NCBI GenBank assembly: GCA_937888435.1
Contig: CALAQS010000356.1
Location: forward strand, 1 to 37,324
Direction of reading: 5' to 3'
Length of the DNA stretch: 37,324 bases
Source of the DNA: an uncultured Acidobacteriota bacterium
GTDB lineage: Bacteria; Acidobacteriota; Thermoanaerobaculia; UBA5066
Shown here: piece after piece, positions 30,977-37,324 of the stretch
Layout of the letters: every line of letters starts with the position of its first letter
Position numbering within the stretch: position 1 is the first letter of the stretch
Made by a program: the position numbers and the translations under genes
The notes under the pieces: generated by a model
What the model was told of the DNA's origin: nothing
The model's database searches: none
What the model saw: the letters and a program-made list of their open reading frames with translations, nothing else

Positions 30977-32775
30977 CCTCGCCGCCCGAATCGCCTCTCG
31001 AGCTCCTCGTGCGAAAAAGAGAGGAGGATGGGCCGCCCGTGCGGGCACGTCCAGGGATCGCGGCAAGCGGCGAGGTCCGCGAGGAGCCGCGCAGCCTCGG
31101 CCGGAGCGAGCCGGTGGTTCACCGTGATCGCGCCGCGGCAGGCGAGCGATGCGGCGAGAACCTCGCGCCTGAGCACGGGCGAGGACGCCGAGCCCTCGGG
31201 CAGCGCCGCGAGGCGCGCGAGGGTGTCGCGGAGCGCGGGGAGGACCGAGGAGACCGGCATCTCGGGCGGCGTGGCCGAGACGAGAAACGTCCGACCCGAG
31301 AGCTCCGAAACTACGAAACCCGCTTCGGCGAGGAAGTCGTCCGACCGCGAGAGAAGCGTCGCTTCGTCCGGCGTCGCCTCGAACGTCACCGGCGTCAGGA
31401 GACTCTGCGAGGAGACCTCCGACGTCTCGAGCCTCTCGAGGAATCTCTCGTACCTCACGCGCTCGTGCGCGACGTGCTGGTCGATGAGAACCAGGCCCTC
31501 CTCGCCTTCGGCCACGAGGAACGAATCGCGGTACTGGCCGAGGAGGCGGATTGGGCCGAGAGGGGAAGAAGAAAGAGAAGAAGAGATTTCTTCTGAATAG
31601 GAAGAGGGAGAGAGGCCGGGTGCGATCGCTTCGAGCAGCGTTCCGGCGCCCGCGCCGCCGCCCGCGCCGTAGCGAACCGCCCCCTCGCCGAGCGCCGACC
31701 TCCCGCCCTGTCCGGGCACCCATTCATAGGAATCTCTTCCCCTTCCGCCTCCGAGTGCCTCCCCTTCGACCGCCACCGCGCCCTTTCCCCCCGTGAGAGC
31801 GCCGACGAGACCGCGGTGGACGAGCGCGTGCACGCTGGCGGGGTCGCGGAAGCGGACCTCCAGCTTCTGCGGGTGCACGTTCACGTCGCAGAGGTCCGGA
31901 GCGCAGGTCAGAAACAGGGCGAATCCCGCGTGGCGGTCCGAGCGGAGCACCTCGCGCGTCGCGAGCGCGATGGCATGCGCCACGGTCGCGTCCCTGATGG
32001 TGCGGCCGTTCACGAAGAACCACTGGTGCGCCCGGGACGGAAACGTCGTGTCCGGCCGCGTGACGGCGCCCGTGAGCGTCATGCCGCTGAACGCGAAGTC
32101 TACGTCGCACGGGGGCGCCGGGGCCGCGAGGCCGAGGACCTCGCGGAACCGCGCCGCCACGCCGTCCACGGCGGGCAGGTCGAGGAGGAGCCGCGGCCCC
32201 GCGCGCAGCGTGAACGCCACGTCCGGGCGAGAGAGTGCGAGCGCCGTGACCGCCTTCACGACCGCCCGCAGCTCGGCCTCTGCGCTCTTCAGGAACTTGC
32301 GGCGCGCCGGAACGTTTCCGAAGAGGTCCTCGACGACGACGCGCGTCCCCTTCGGGTGCCGCGCGGGCGAAACACGCGGGGGTGCGCTCCTTTCGGCGAC
32401 GACCTCGGTCCCGAGGCCGGACTCGTCCGGCGACGTCGTGAGGACGAGGCGCGAGACGGATGCGATCGAGGGCAGCGCCTCGCCGCGAAAGCCCATCGTG
32501 CCGATCGAGGTCAGGTCCTGGAACGTTCGGATCTTGGAAGTCGCATGCCGCTCGAGGGCCAGCCGCGCGTCCTCCGGAGACATCCCCGAGCCGTCGTCCA
32601 CGACCTCGAGCCGCGCGACGCCGCCGCTCTCCACGTCGACCGAGATGCGCCGCGCGCCGGCATCGAGCGCGTTCTCCACGAGCTCCTTGACGGCGGACGC
32701 CGGGCGCTCCACGACCTCGCCCGCGGCGATCTGGTCGACGAGCGCCTCGGAGAGAACACGGACGAGTCCCGACAC
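30973..32775 (-). CDS. mutL: DNA mismatch repair protein MutL (endonuclease type)
   Basis: A 600-residue MutL. The GHKL ATPase N-terminus has ELVENALDAG (31-40), DDGSGM (60-65), the ATP-lid RHATSKI (76-82) and GFRGEALPSIASV; DVNVHPQKLEVRF (297-309) follows. A Gly/Ser-rich linker (330-405) leads to the dimerisation/endonuclease domain with DQHVAHERVRYE (432-443), matching the DQHA-x2-E-x4-E metal motif of MutL nucleases except for Val in place of Ala; ACRGAI (546-551) and CPHGRP (577-582) complete the site. It therefore should nick DNA itself, as in bacteria lacking MutH. GTG at 32775 fits the TAACAT-7 nt arrangement. mutS is not adjacent; rhomboid-like gene follows by 4-bp overlap. Confidence 0.95.
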   Translation of the reverse strand: MSGLVRVLSEALVDQIAAGEVVERPASAVKELVENALDAGARRISVDVESGGVARLEVVDDGSGMSPEDARLALERHATSKIRTFQDLTSIGTMGFRGEALPSIASVSRLVLTTSPDESGLGTEVVAERSAPPRVSPARHPKGTRVVVEDLFGNVPARRKFLKSAEAELRAVVKAVTALALSRPDVAFTLRAGPRLLLDLPAVDGVAARFREVLGLAAPAPPCDVDFAFSGMTLTGAVTRPDTTFPSRAHQWFFVNGRTIRDATVAHAIALATREVLRSDRHAGFALFLTCAPDLCDVNVHPQKLEVRFRDPASVHALVHRGLVGALTGGKGAVAVEGEALGGGRGRDSYEWVPGQGGRSALGEGAVRYGAGGGAGAGTLLEAIAPGLSPSSYSEEISSSLSSSPLGPIRLLGQYRDSFLVAEGEEGLVLIDQHVAHERVRYERFLERLETSEVSSQSLLTPVTFEATPDEATLLSRSDDFLAEAGFVVSELSGRTFLVSATPPEMPVSSVLPALRDTLARLAALPEGSASSPVLRREVLAASLACRGAITVNHRLAPAEAARLLADLAACRDPWTCPHGRPILLSFSHEELERRFGRRG

Positions 32776-32782
32776 GCCCGGG

Positions 32783-32788
32783 ATGTTA
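32783..32788 (-). promoter_or_regulatory. -10 (TAACAT) of a probably leaderless mutL transcript
   Basis: On the minus strand GTCGCTAACAT is followed by 7 nt and the GTG at 32775; the same 11-mer precedes the gene at 15911. Confidence 0.5.
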
Positions 32789-32810
32789 GCGACTTCGGGG
32801 CACGTCGCGT

Positions 32811-34205
32811 TCAGTGAACCGCCATCGCCTTTTCCACGTCCGCGATCTCCCGCGGAGCCTCGCACGACAGGCACTCCGGCCCTTTTTCCGTGACGAGGAC
32901 GTCGTCCTCGATCCTGACGCCGATGTTCCACCACTTCGGGTCGACGCCCTCGCTTTTCGCTGGGATGTAAATGCCGGGCTCGACCGTGAGGACCATCCCG
33001 GGGCGAAGCGTCGCGTTCGACGAGAAGTAGCGCGTCCAGCGGTCCGTCGGATCTCCGAACTCGTAGCTGCCGGCGTCGTGGACGTCGAGCCCGAGCCAGT
33101 GCGAGACGCCGTGGGGGAAGAACGCGGCGAACGAGCGAGAGGTCTTCACCTCCTCGCGCGTGCCCTTCAGGAGGCCGAGCTTCAGTAGCCCGTCCACGAT
33201 GACCTCGTACGCGGCGTCCTGGATGTCATGGTGCCTCGCCCCGGGCACCGCCTTCGCGATCCCGGCCTTCTGCGCCGCGAGGACGATCGCGTAGAGCGCA
33301 CGCTGTTCGGGCGAGAACGTGCCGCTCACGGGATAGCTTCGGGTCACGTCCGCGGCATACAAACCGTACTCGCACGCCGTGTCGTTCACGATCATCTCCC
33401 CGGCGAGCATCGTGCGATTCGCGTCAGGGTAATGGAGGATGACGGAGTTCGGCCCCGACCCCACGATCGGCGCGTAGGCCATGCGCGCGGAGCCGCCCGC
33501 GAGACAGCGCTCGACCATGACGGCCTTGAGGACGCCTTCGTTCAGGCCGGGGCGCGCGCGCGTCAGCGCGGCGCGGTGGGCCTCGACCGAAAGCCTCACC
33601 GCCTCACGCAGGGTCGCGATCTCCGCCGCGTCCTTCACGAAACGCATCTGTCCGAGGAGCGGCGCGACGTCGAGCGCGGGGAGCGGCTCGGGGCCTGCGG
33701 CCGCGAGCGCCTGCCAGGCCGACACGAGCTTCTCGCGGAAGTCCTTGTCGCGCGCGTCGGCGTAATAGAGAGCCTTCGCCCCCGCGAGAAGCGCCCGGGA
33801 CTCCTTCTGGAAGTCGGCCATTGGATACGCCGCGTCCGCCCGGAATTCCGACTTCGCGCCTTCGACGCCGGCGCGGCGTCCCGTCCACCGCTCCTCGGCC
33901 CAGCTCTTCGGCTTGACGAACAGCGTGTAGCGCTTTCCTTCCAAGGCGCCTGGCCGGAAGACCGCGATCGCGTCCGGCTCGGAAAAGCCAGTGAGATACC
34001 AGAAGTTCGAGTCCGGCCGGTAGGCATCGAGGAGATCCTCGGATTCCGACGGGGCGCGCAGGACCACGACCGCGTCCGGCGGCAGCTTCGCGGCGAGCGC
34101 CGCGCGATGCGACGCGAACCAGTCCGGGCCCGGCGCGGGCGGCCCGGCCGAGGCGAGCGCGGACGAGCAGGCGGCAAGAGCGACGAGGAGCGTCAGGATG
34201 CGCAT
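32811..34205 (-). CDS. exported Xaa-Pro aminopeptidase (M24B)
   Basis: A 464-residue metallopeptidase that removes N-terminal residues preceding proline. A signal peptide or lipoprotein-like leader (RILTLLVALAACSSALASAG) indicates export; most PepP enzymes are cytoplasmic, so this is a periplasmic variant. The N-terminal creatinase-like domain has DSNFWYLTGFSEPDAI. Metal ligands of the pita-bread fold are visible: Asp in CEYGLYAADVTRSYP (two Asp sites with NDTACEYG), His in PHGVSHWLGLDVHD, Glu in VLTVEPGIYIP and Glu in IGVRIEDDVLV. The C-terminus is SCEAPREIADVEKAMAVH. The ATG at 34205 has GGAGGT upstream. It is divergent from the toxin-antitoxin operon. Confidence 0.92.
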   Translation of the reverse strand: MRILTLLVALAACSSALASAGPPAPGPDWFASHRAALAAKLPPDAVVVLRAPSESEDLLDAYRPDSNFWYLTGFSEPDAIAVFRPGALEGKRYTLFVKPKSWAEERWTGRRAGVEGAKSEFRADAAYPMADFQKESRALLAGAKALYYADARDKDFREKLVSAWQALAAAGPEPLPALDVAPLLGQMRFVKDAAEIATLREAVRLSVEAHRAALTRARPGLNEGVLKAVMVERCLAGGSARMAYAPIVGSGPNSVILHYPDANRTMLAGEMIVNDTACEYGLYAADVTRSYPVSGTFSPEQRALYAIVLAAQKAGIAKAVPGARHHDIQDAAYEVIVDGLLKLGLLKGTREEVKTSRSFAAFFPHGVSHWLGLDVHDAGSYEFGDPTDRWTRYFSSNATLRPGMVLTVEPGIYIPAKSEGVDPKWWNIGVRIEDDVLVTEKGPECLSCEAPREIADVEKAMAVH

Positions 34206-34225
34206 GAGACCTCCGAGGGGACGGA

Positions 34226-34231
34226 AGTGTA
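34226..34231 (-). promoter_or_regulatory. possible -10 (TACACT) for the aminopeptidase gene
   Basis: TACACT on the minus strand, 20 nt upstream of the ATG at 34205, with the SD between. The facing -35 of the toxin-antitoxin operon is 26 bp away. Confidence 0.4.
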
Positions 34232-34257
34232 GCGGCAGAGGGAATGTCAGGGAGCCC

Positions 34258-34303
34258 TTGACGGCCGCCCGGTTCGACACGTACCGTATTCCTGTACAGG
34301 AGG
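34258..34303 (+). promoter_or_regulatory. promoter and likely autoregulatory operator of the toxin-antitoxin operon
   Basis: TTGACG (34258-34263) is separated by 18 nt from TACCGT (34282-34287). Two GTAC-centred motifs overlap the -10 and start site: CGTACC (34280-34285) and a perfect TGTACA (34293-34298), centres 13 bp apart. E. coli YefM-YoeB represses its operon by binding paired TGTACA palindromes. SD AGGAGGAG follows from about 34298 before the GTG at 34311. Confidence 0.6.
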
Positions 34304-34310
34304 AGCGAGC

Positions 34311-34601
34311 GTGCCCACCAGCGAAACGACATACACCTACGCACGAGCGAACTTCGCCGCCATCTGCGACGCGGTGGCTTCCTCCAGGCAGGCGGTCGTC
34401 ATCCGGCGTCGCGGCGCCCACGACGTGGCGCTCGTCGCGGCCGACGAGCTACGGAGCCTCATGGAAACGGCTCATCTCCTCCGATCTCCGAAGAACGCCG
34501 AGCGCCTTCTGCGCGCACTGGGGCGCGCGCGGCATCGCAGTGGCTCGCCGCGATCGGTCGCGACCCTCCGACGGGAACTGGGGCTTGGCGGCACCCGCTG
34601 A
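34311..34601 (+). CDS. yefM: Phd/YefM-family antitoxin
   Basis: A 96-residue protein. The N-terminus (TTYTYARANFAAICDAVASSRQAVVIRRRG) followed by HDVALVAADELRSLMETAHLLRSPKNAERLL is the Phd/YefM fold: an N-terminal DNA-binding and dimerisation part and a flexible C-terminus that wraps the toxin. The linker region ETAHLLRSP matches the usual YefM ETxYLLxSP pattern. The C-terminal 25 residues are Arg-rich, longer than typical YefM (about 83 residues). GTG at 34311 has a strong AGGAGG. It is followed 13 bp later by the YoeB toxin; the operator upstream suggests autoregulation. Confidence 0.88.
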   Translation: MPTSETTYTYARANFAAICDAVASSRQAVVIRRRGAHDVALVAADELRSLMETAHLLRSPKNAERLLRALGRARHRSGSPRSVATLRRELGLGGTR

Positions 34602-34614
34602 CGCGGGTTCGCCC

Positions 34615-34881
34615 GTGAAAGGCCGCCGCGAAGCTGTCTTCCAGAAGGAGTTCTTCGAAGACCTGAGGTTCTGGGTCGACACGAACCGCCGCGTCGCCCT
34701 TCGGGCCCTCGACCTCATCGAGGCGATTCTGCGCGACCCTTTCCAGGGTCTCGGGAAGCCGGAGCCCCTGAAGTACCTCGGCCCCGGAGTCTGGTCACGT
34801 CGCCTCACGGAGGAGCACCGAGTCGTCTACCTGGTCAGCCACGACCGCGTCGATTTCCTCCAGGCCCGGTACCACTACTGA
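34615..34881 (+). CDS. yoeB: YoeB/Txe-family mRNA interferase toxin
   Basis: An 88-residue RelE-superfamily endoribonuclease that cuts mRNA in the ribosomal A site. Conserved features: FQKEFFEDLRFWVDTNRR, DPFQGLGKPEPLKYLGPG with Glu50 at the YoeB Glu46 position, WSRRLTEEHRVVYLV with Arg69 (Arg65 equivalent), and the terminal RYHY carrying His87-Tyr88 (catalytic His83/Tyr84 in E. coli). All catalytic residues are present, so it is probably active. GTG at 34615 gives the usual N-terminus; an in-frame TTG at 34585 inside the antitoxin gene is an alternative. No own SD is clear, which fits low, coupled translation. Confidence 0.9.
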   Translation: MKGRREAVFQKEFFEDLRFWVDTNRRVALRALDLIEAILRDPFQGLGKPEPLKYLGPGVWSRRLTEEHRVVYLVSHDRVDFLQARYHY

Positions 34882-34929
34882 TCTGGTGGCGTTGAACCCT
34901 TCCCGCCTCCATTGGCGATTCCCTCTGCC

Positions 34930-36741
34930 CTATTTCCTATCACCGAGATACCCGGAGCGCTGGTTTTCCTCCCACGTCTCCCGGGTCGTCGGCCAGGGAT
35001 TCATGACCGCAAGGTCAAGGACGCTCTCAAGCAGCCGAACGAGCGGTCGTTTGCCGACGTGCTTTTCATCGAATTCGTGCCCACGGTTGGCAAGCATCCG
35101 GGAAACGAGGACGCTGAGGAGCTTGCGTTTCGGAAGATCGAAGTCGAGCTTCGTGCGATACAGACCGCTCAAGGGGTCGCCGCTCCCGACCCGATGCGCT
35201 GCCCTGCATGCGGCGAGTTCCTCCGGCGCAAAAACGTACCGGCCCTCGGACACGGCGGAGAGCGCCTCGGCGAGCTCAGCATCGCTGAAATTGTCGAATT
35301 CGATCGACTGCTCCCATACACGAATGTAGTCGTCCTTCGTCACCCTCCTTTCTGGGAACAGCTTTGATGGTGCGTTGACAAGATTCCGTTTCACCTGCGC
35401 AACGCGATCTTCGTTGTCCAAGATGAGGTACACGACCGTCTGACGGTGGTGGTGATCGTCGATGAATTTCTCCAGGGCACCGTACTTGTCGCGACGCTTC
35501 TGCCCCGTGAACTCGCCCACACCACCGAGGCCCCTGATCTCGATGCCGACCGATGAGGGTTTACACCCGAGCAGCTCCTCGAAGAGGCGAGGAATCTCTC
35601 GTTCCTCTCCGTTTCCCTCGACAAGGAGGATCAACTTGGGGCGGGGATTCAGGTTGTAATTGTTGACGACCAGCTCAAGGTGGCGGAGGGGGTCGTCGAT
35701 GACGCCGGTGCCGTAGTAGCTCTCGCGCGTCCAATCGTCGCCCTCGCCGGGCGGATGGAGCTTCGTGTCCGTCAGCTCTCCGTAGAACATGCGCAGCATG
35801 TGCTCCGACGCGTACAGCGTTTGCGCATACCGAGCATCGCGTTTGAGGCGCCTTCGCTCGTCTATGTTGACGAACGCGACGAGGTCGTACCAGGACTCTA
35901 GGGGGTCAGCGAATGCGGCATTCCCCGCGATGCGACGCTGGAGATCCTTCACGTCCTCGGTGCTGATCCCCATCCGCACAAGGATGGACTTCCCGTCCCA
36001 ACGCCGCACAAATTCGTGCCAGTCCCATTCGGGCCATCTCATTGGGACACTCAGGGTGAAAGTACGGCGGTCTGTCTGCGTCGGCGGATAAAACCGGTTC
36101 GACAGCAACTGGAGGATGAAGGCTTCAGCATCGTCGTAGGGATGTTCTTGGGCCGACGCCACGATGCGCTTTGCGCGGTCGGCGATTCTCGTCGCAACCC
36201 GGCCGAGTGCGTCTGCGTCTGCTGCCGCGAAGTCTTCGAGATGAATCTGAGGTGTAAACGGCTGCAGTATCCAGCGGAGATCGCGAATCTGGAACGAAGA
36301 GTAAAACGCGTCTTCGACGTTCCTGTGATGCGGGTCGCGGGAATTGGAGTCCCACGGCTCGAATGGCCGAGTCGCCGGGTGCCACAGATGACCGCCGTCG
36401 AGAAACCATGAGGCGCTCTGCGGCTCAAAAGAAAAATCCGCGTATCCTTCCTCGATTGCGCCGGCCCAGGCTTCCCCCTCAGCGAGGACGCCAAGGGATT
36501 TCGTTCGACCGTTGACGTCGATCTCGACCTTCGTGCGAATCCTGGGACGACGCAGCCGGGCGAAGGGACGGAAGATCCCGAGCCGCTCAAAGGCTTCGAG
36601 GCGATCAACGGAGATGTCGAGTCCTCGCTCCTCGCAGAACCTCGCGAAGGCGTTCGCATCGAGGAGCGGACAGATGACGCCGCTGTCGTTTGTGACAAGG
36701 TAACAGAGGCGTTCTGCCGGAGTGAGCTTCAGTTCGATCAC
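34930..36741 (-). CDS. uncharacterised protein with TOPRIM-like domain, possible defence nuclease
   Basis: A 603-residue soluble protein I cannot place in a named family. N-terminal residues about 27-66 (NAFARFCEERGLDISVDRLEAF then ERLGIFRPFARLR) resemble a MerR-like helix-turn-helix. A long middle region (70-350) has Trp- and His-rich stretches (WPEWDWHEFVRRW; QEHPYDDAEAFILQLL) without recognisable motifs. Residues about 368-450 look like TOPRIM: PKLILLVEGNGEEREIPRLFEEL (Glu375), IEIRGLGGVGEF, and VVYLILDNED (Asp442-Asp445), as in OLD-type TOPRIM nucleases. The C-terminus is helical. GTG at 36741 is chosen from TACGCT 6 nt upstream; an earlier in-frame GTG at 36828 would add 29 basic residues. 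GC is lower than neighbours. No adjacent ATPase is seen. Confidence 0.7.
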   Translation of the reverse strand: MIELKLTPAERLCYLVTNDSGVICPLLDANAFARFCEERGLDISVDRLEAFERLGIFRPFARLRRPRIRTKVEIDVNGRTKSLGVLAEGEAWAGAIEEGYADFSFEPQSASWFLDGGHLWHPATRPFEPWDSNSRDPHHRNVEDAFYSSFQIRDLRWILQPFTPQIHLEDFAAADADALGRVATRIADRAKRIVASAQEHPYDDAEAFILQLLSNRFYPPTQTDRRTFTLSVPMRWPEWDWHEFVRRWDGKSILVRMGISTEDVKDLQRRIAGNAAFADPLESWYDLVAFVNIDERRRLKRDARYAQTLYASEHMLRMFYGELTDTKLHPPGEGDDWTRESYYGTGVIDDPLRHLELVVNNYNLNPRPKLILLVEGNGEEREIPRLFEELLGCKPSSVGIEIRGLGGVGEFTGQKRRDKYGALEKFIDDHHHRQTVVYLILDNEDRVAQVKRNLVNAPSKLFPERRVTKDDYIRVWEQSIEFDNFSDAELAEALSAVSEGRYVFAPEELAACRAAHRVGSGDPLSGLYRTKLDFDLPKRKLLSVLVSRMLANRGHEFDEKHVGKRPLVRLLESVLDLAVMNPWPTTRETWEENQRSGYLGDRK

Positions 36742-36747
36742 GACGAC

Positions 36748-36753
36748 AGCGTA
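36748..36753 (-). promoter_or_regulatory. possible -10 (TACGCT) of the TOPRIM gene
   Basis: On the minus strand TACGCT, GTCGTC, then GTG at 36741: the same 6-nt spacing as other genes here. An overlapping TTATAC adds some ambiguity. Confidence 0.4.
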
Positions 36754-36866
36754 TAAGGCTGCGCGCCTAATCTCCAAGTCGAGTCGAACTCGGCGCTTCG
36801 GGGGACCTGGCTCGGCACGGGTGGTCACCGCAGACTCCGCTACACGGGCGCGTTAACCCAACCGCT

Positions 36867-37135
36867 CTAGGCGAAGTGCCCCTGCTGAACGAAGGCGAGG
36901 CCGGCGGCGGAGAGCCGAAAAGCTAGCGTGACCTTCTTCGCCTCGACGATGCCGAGGAGCTGCCAGCCCACGACCAGGGCGTAGTCGGCAGGGCCGTTCT
37001 CTGTCGGGTCTCCGCGATCGCCTGGCCGGAGAGGCCCGCGATCGGAAGTCCTTCCTTGAAATCGACCACCTTCCAGCCAGCGGCCTTCAGCTTCGGGTCG
37101 ACGCGATCCCGGCGGGTCTGGCGTTCAGACTCCAC
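36867..37135 (-). pseudogene. hsdR: remnant of a type I restriction HsdR subunit, frameshifted and truncated
   Basis: From GTG at 37135 the minus strand reads SERQTRRDRVDPKLKAAGWK then VVDFKEGLPIAGLSGQAIAE, the usual N-terminus of HsdR-like proteins. Near 37008 the reading must shift by one base to continue DPTENGPADYALVVGWQLLG then IVEAKK, which is the PD-(D/E)xK nuclease motif of HsdR (Asp in ADYAL, Glu-x-Lys in EAK). After EAKK the sequence loses similarity and ends at a TAG (36867-36869). A working HsdR is about 1000 residues, so only the first tenth survives. No hsdM or hsdS is in the window. Recognition of the motif is good; the frameshift could be a sequencing error but the truncation cannot. 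Confidence 0.75.
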
Positions 37136-37212
37136 GGACAGCTCCGGAAGATGACTTCGCGACGTCCACGGTGTACGTCAATGATAGAGGCTGGCCGGCC
37201 CCGCTCTTGCCT

Positions 37213-37324
37213 TCAGAGCTTCCGATGCCGGAACGGACGGGCGTCTTTCCCGCTGTACGTCGCCACGACCTGGCCGCTGCCCCTGAGCAGGTATTTGTAC
37301 GTGACGAGCCCGTCGAGGCCCACG
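37213..37324 (-). CDS. partial hypothetical protein, C-terminal end only
   Basis: A minus-strand frame open to the right edge ends at TGA 37213-37215. The 36 visible residues ([20 protein letters not shown] then [15 protein letters not shown]) look like real coding sequence, beta-rich then a basic tail. No family can be assigned from this length. The 77 bp between it and the HsdR remnant hold nothing I recognise. Confidence 0.4.
   Translation of the reverse strand, partial: VGLDGLVTYKYLLRGSGQVVATYSGKDARPFRHRKL

Noticed and set aside
30056-31723. longer N-terminus for the rhomboid-like gene running back through mutL
   Set aside because: The extension is Arg/Pro-rich shadow of mutL; the ATG at 30976 overlapping the mutL stop gives a sensible N-terminus.
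36850-36870. integron attC-like core (GTTGGGT with ACCCAAC complement)
   Set aside because: Only a short match to the GTTRRRY core; the required second core and imperfect inverted repeat of a full attC site are absent, and no integrase is present.
36764-36873. tRNA-like element on the minus strand (6-bp end pairing CGCCTA/TAGGCG, internal GAGTTCGACTC)
   Set aside because: The 110-nt span is too long, the T-arm does not pair properly, no 7-nt anticodon loop with T33 could be drawn, and no CCA follows.
1-37324. CRISPR array, rRNA, insertion sequence or phage genes
   Set aside because: No regularly spaced repeats, no rRNA-like sequence, no transposase or structural phage motifs were found on either strand.

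Overview
The window comes from a GC-rich bacterial chromosome with dense gene packing, many GTG starts and frequent 4-bp ATGA/GTGA overlaps. The gene families (tandem glutamine synthetases, an Ada-AlkA fusion, PcnB-type poly(A) polymerase, TypA, an endonuclease-type MutL, a flotillin/NfeD pair) fit a free-living, probably aerobic, uncultured soil or sediment bacterium. Acidobacteriota is my guess from overall style only; no rRNA or other taxonomic marker is present.

Layout. 1-2497: two convergent large membrane proteins of envelope or glycan type (a YfhO-like C-terminus and a GT-C-like protein). 2537-4419: queA and a cytidylate-kinase-like protein, closed by a hairpin. 4500-7279: two different type I glutamine synthetases in tandem on the minus strand, behind one promoter and a GTGCA palindrome. 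7439-11982: an HD hydrolase, then the alkylation-repair pair ada-alkA fusion/ogt, a nucleoside-deaminase-type amidohydrolase and a universal stress protein. 12002-16174: an RmlC-like epimerase, an APC amino-acid permease, an AidB-like acyl-CoA dehydrogenase and a small membrane protein. 16233-19632: a second large GT-C-like protein, a DUF486 membrane protein, a decayed MFS transporter gene and an unknown 71-residue protein. 19877-25264: pcnB and a secreted metallopeptidase, then an operon of a secreted beta-barrel-like protein, typA and a CpcT/CpeT-like protein. 25360-27890: ECF sigma factor, anti-sigma factor, an envelope protein with a LiaI/LiaF-like segment, and an unknown exported protein. 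27931-34205: flotillin and NfeD, a rhomboid-like protein, mutL and an exported Xaa-Pro aminopeptidase.

34258-37324 looks different: it has a YefM/YoeB-type toxin-antitoxin pair with a recognisable operator, a 603-residue protein with a TOPRIM-like motif set and a possible MerR-like N-terminus, and a frameshifted remnant of a type I restriction HsdR subunit. Base composition drops visibly in the TOPRIM gene. I read this as the edge of an acquired defence-type island, and the TOPRIM protein is the best candidate here for an undescribed system.

A recurrent regulatory theme is a TANNNT hexamer placed 6-7 nt before the start codon, mostly GTG, with no Shine-Dalgarno sequence. At least nine genes have it, suggesting widespread leaderless transcripts alongside conventional SD-led genes.
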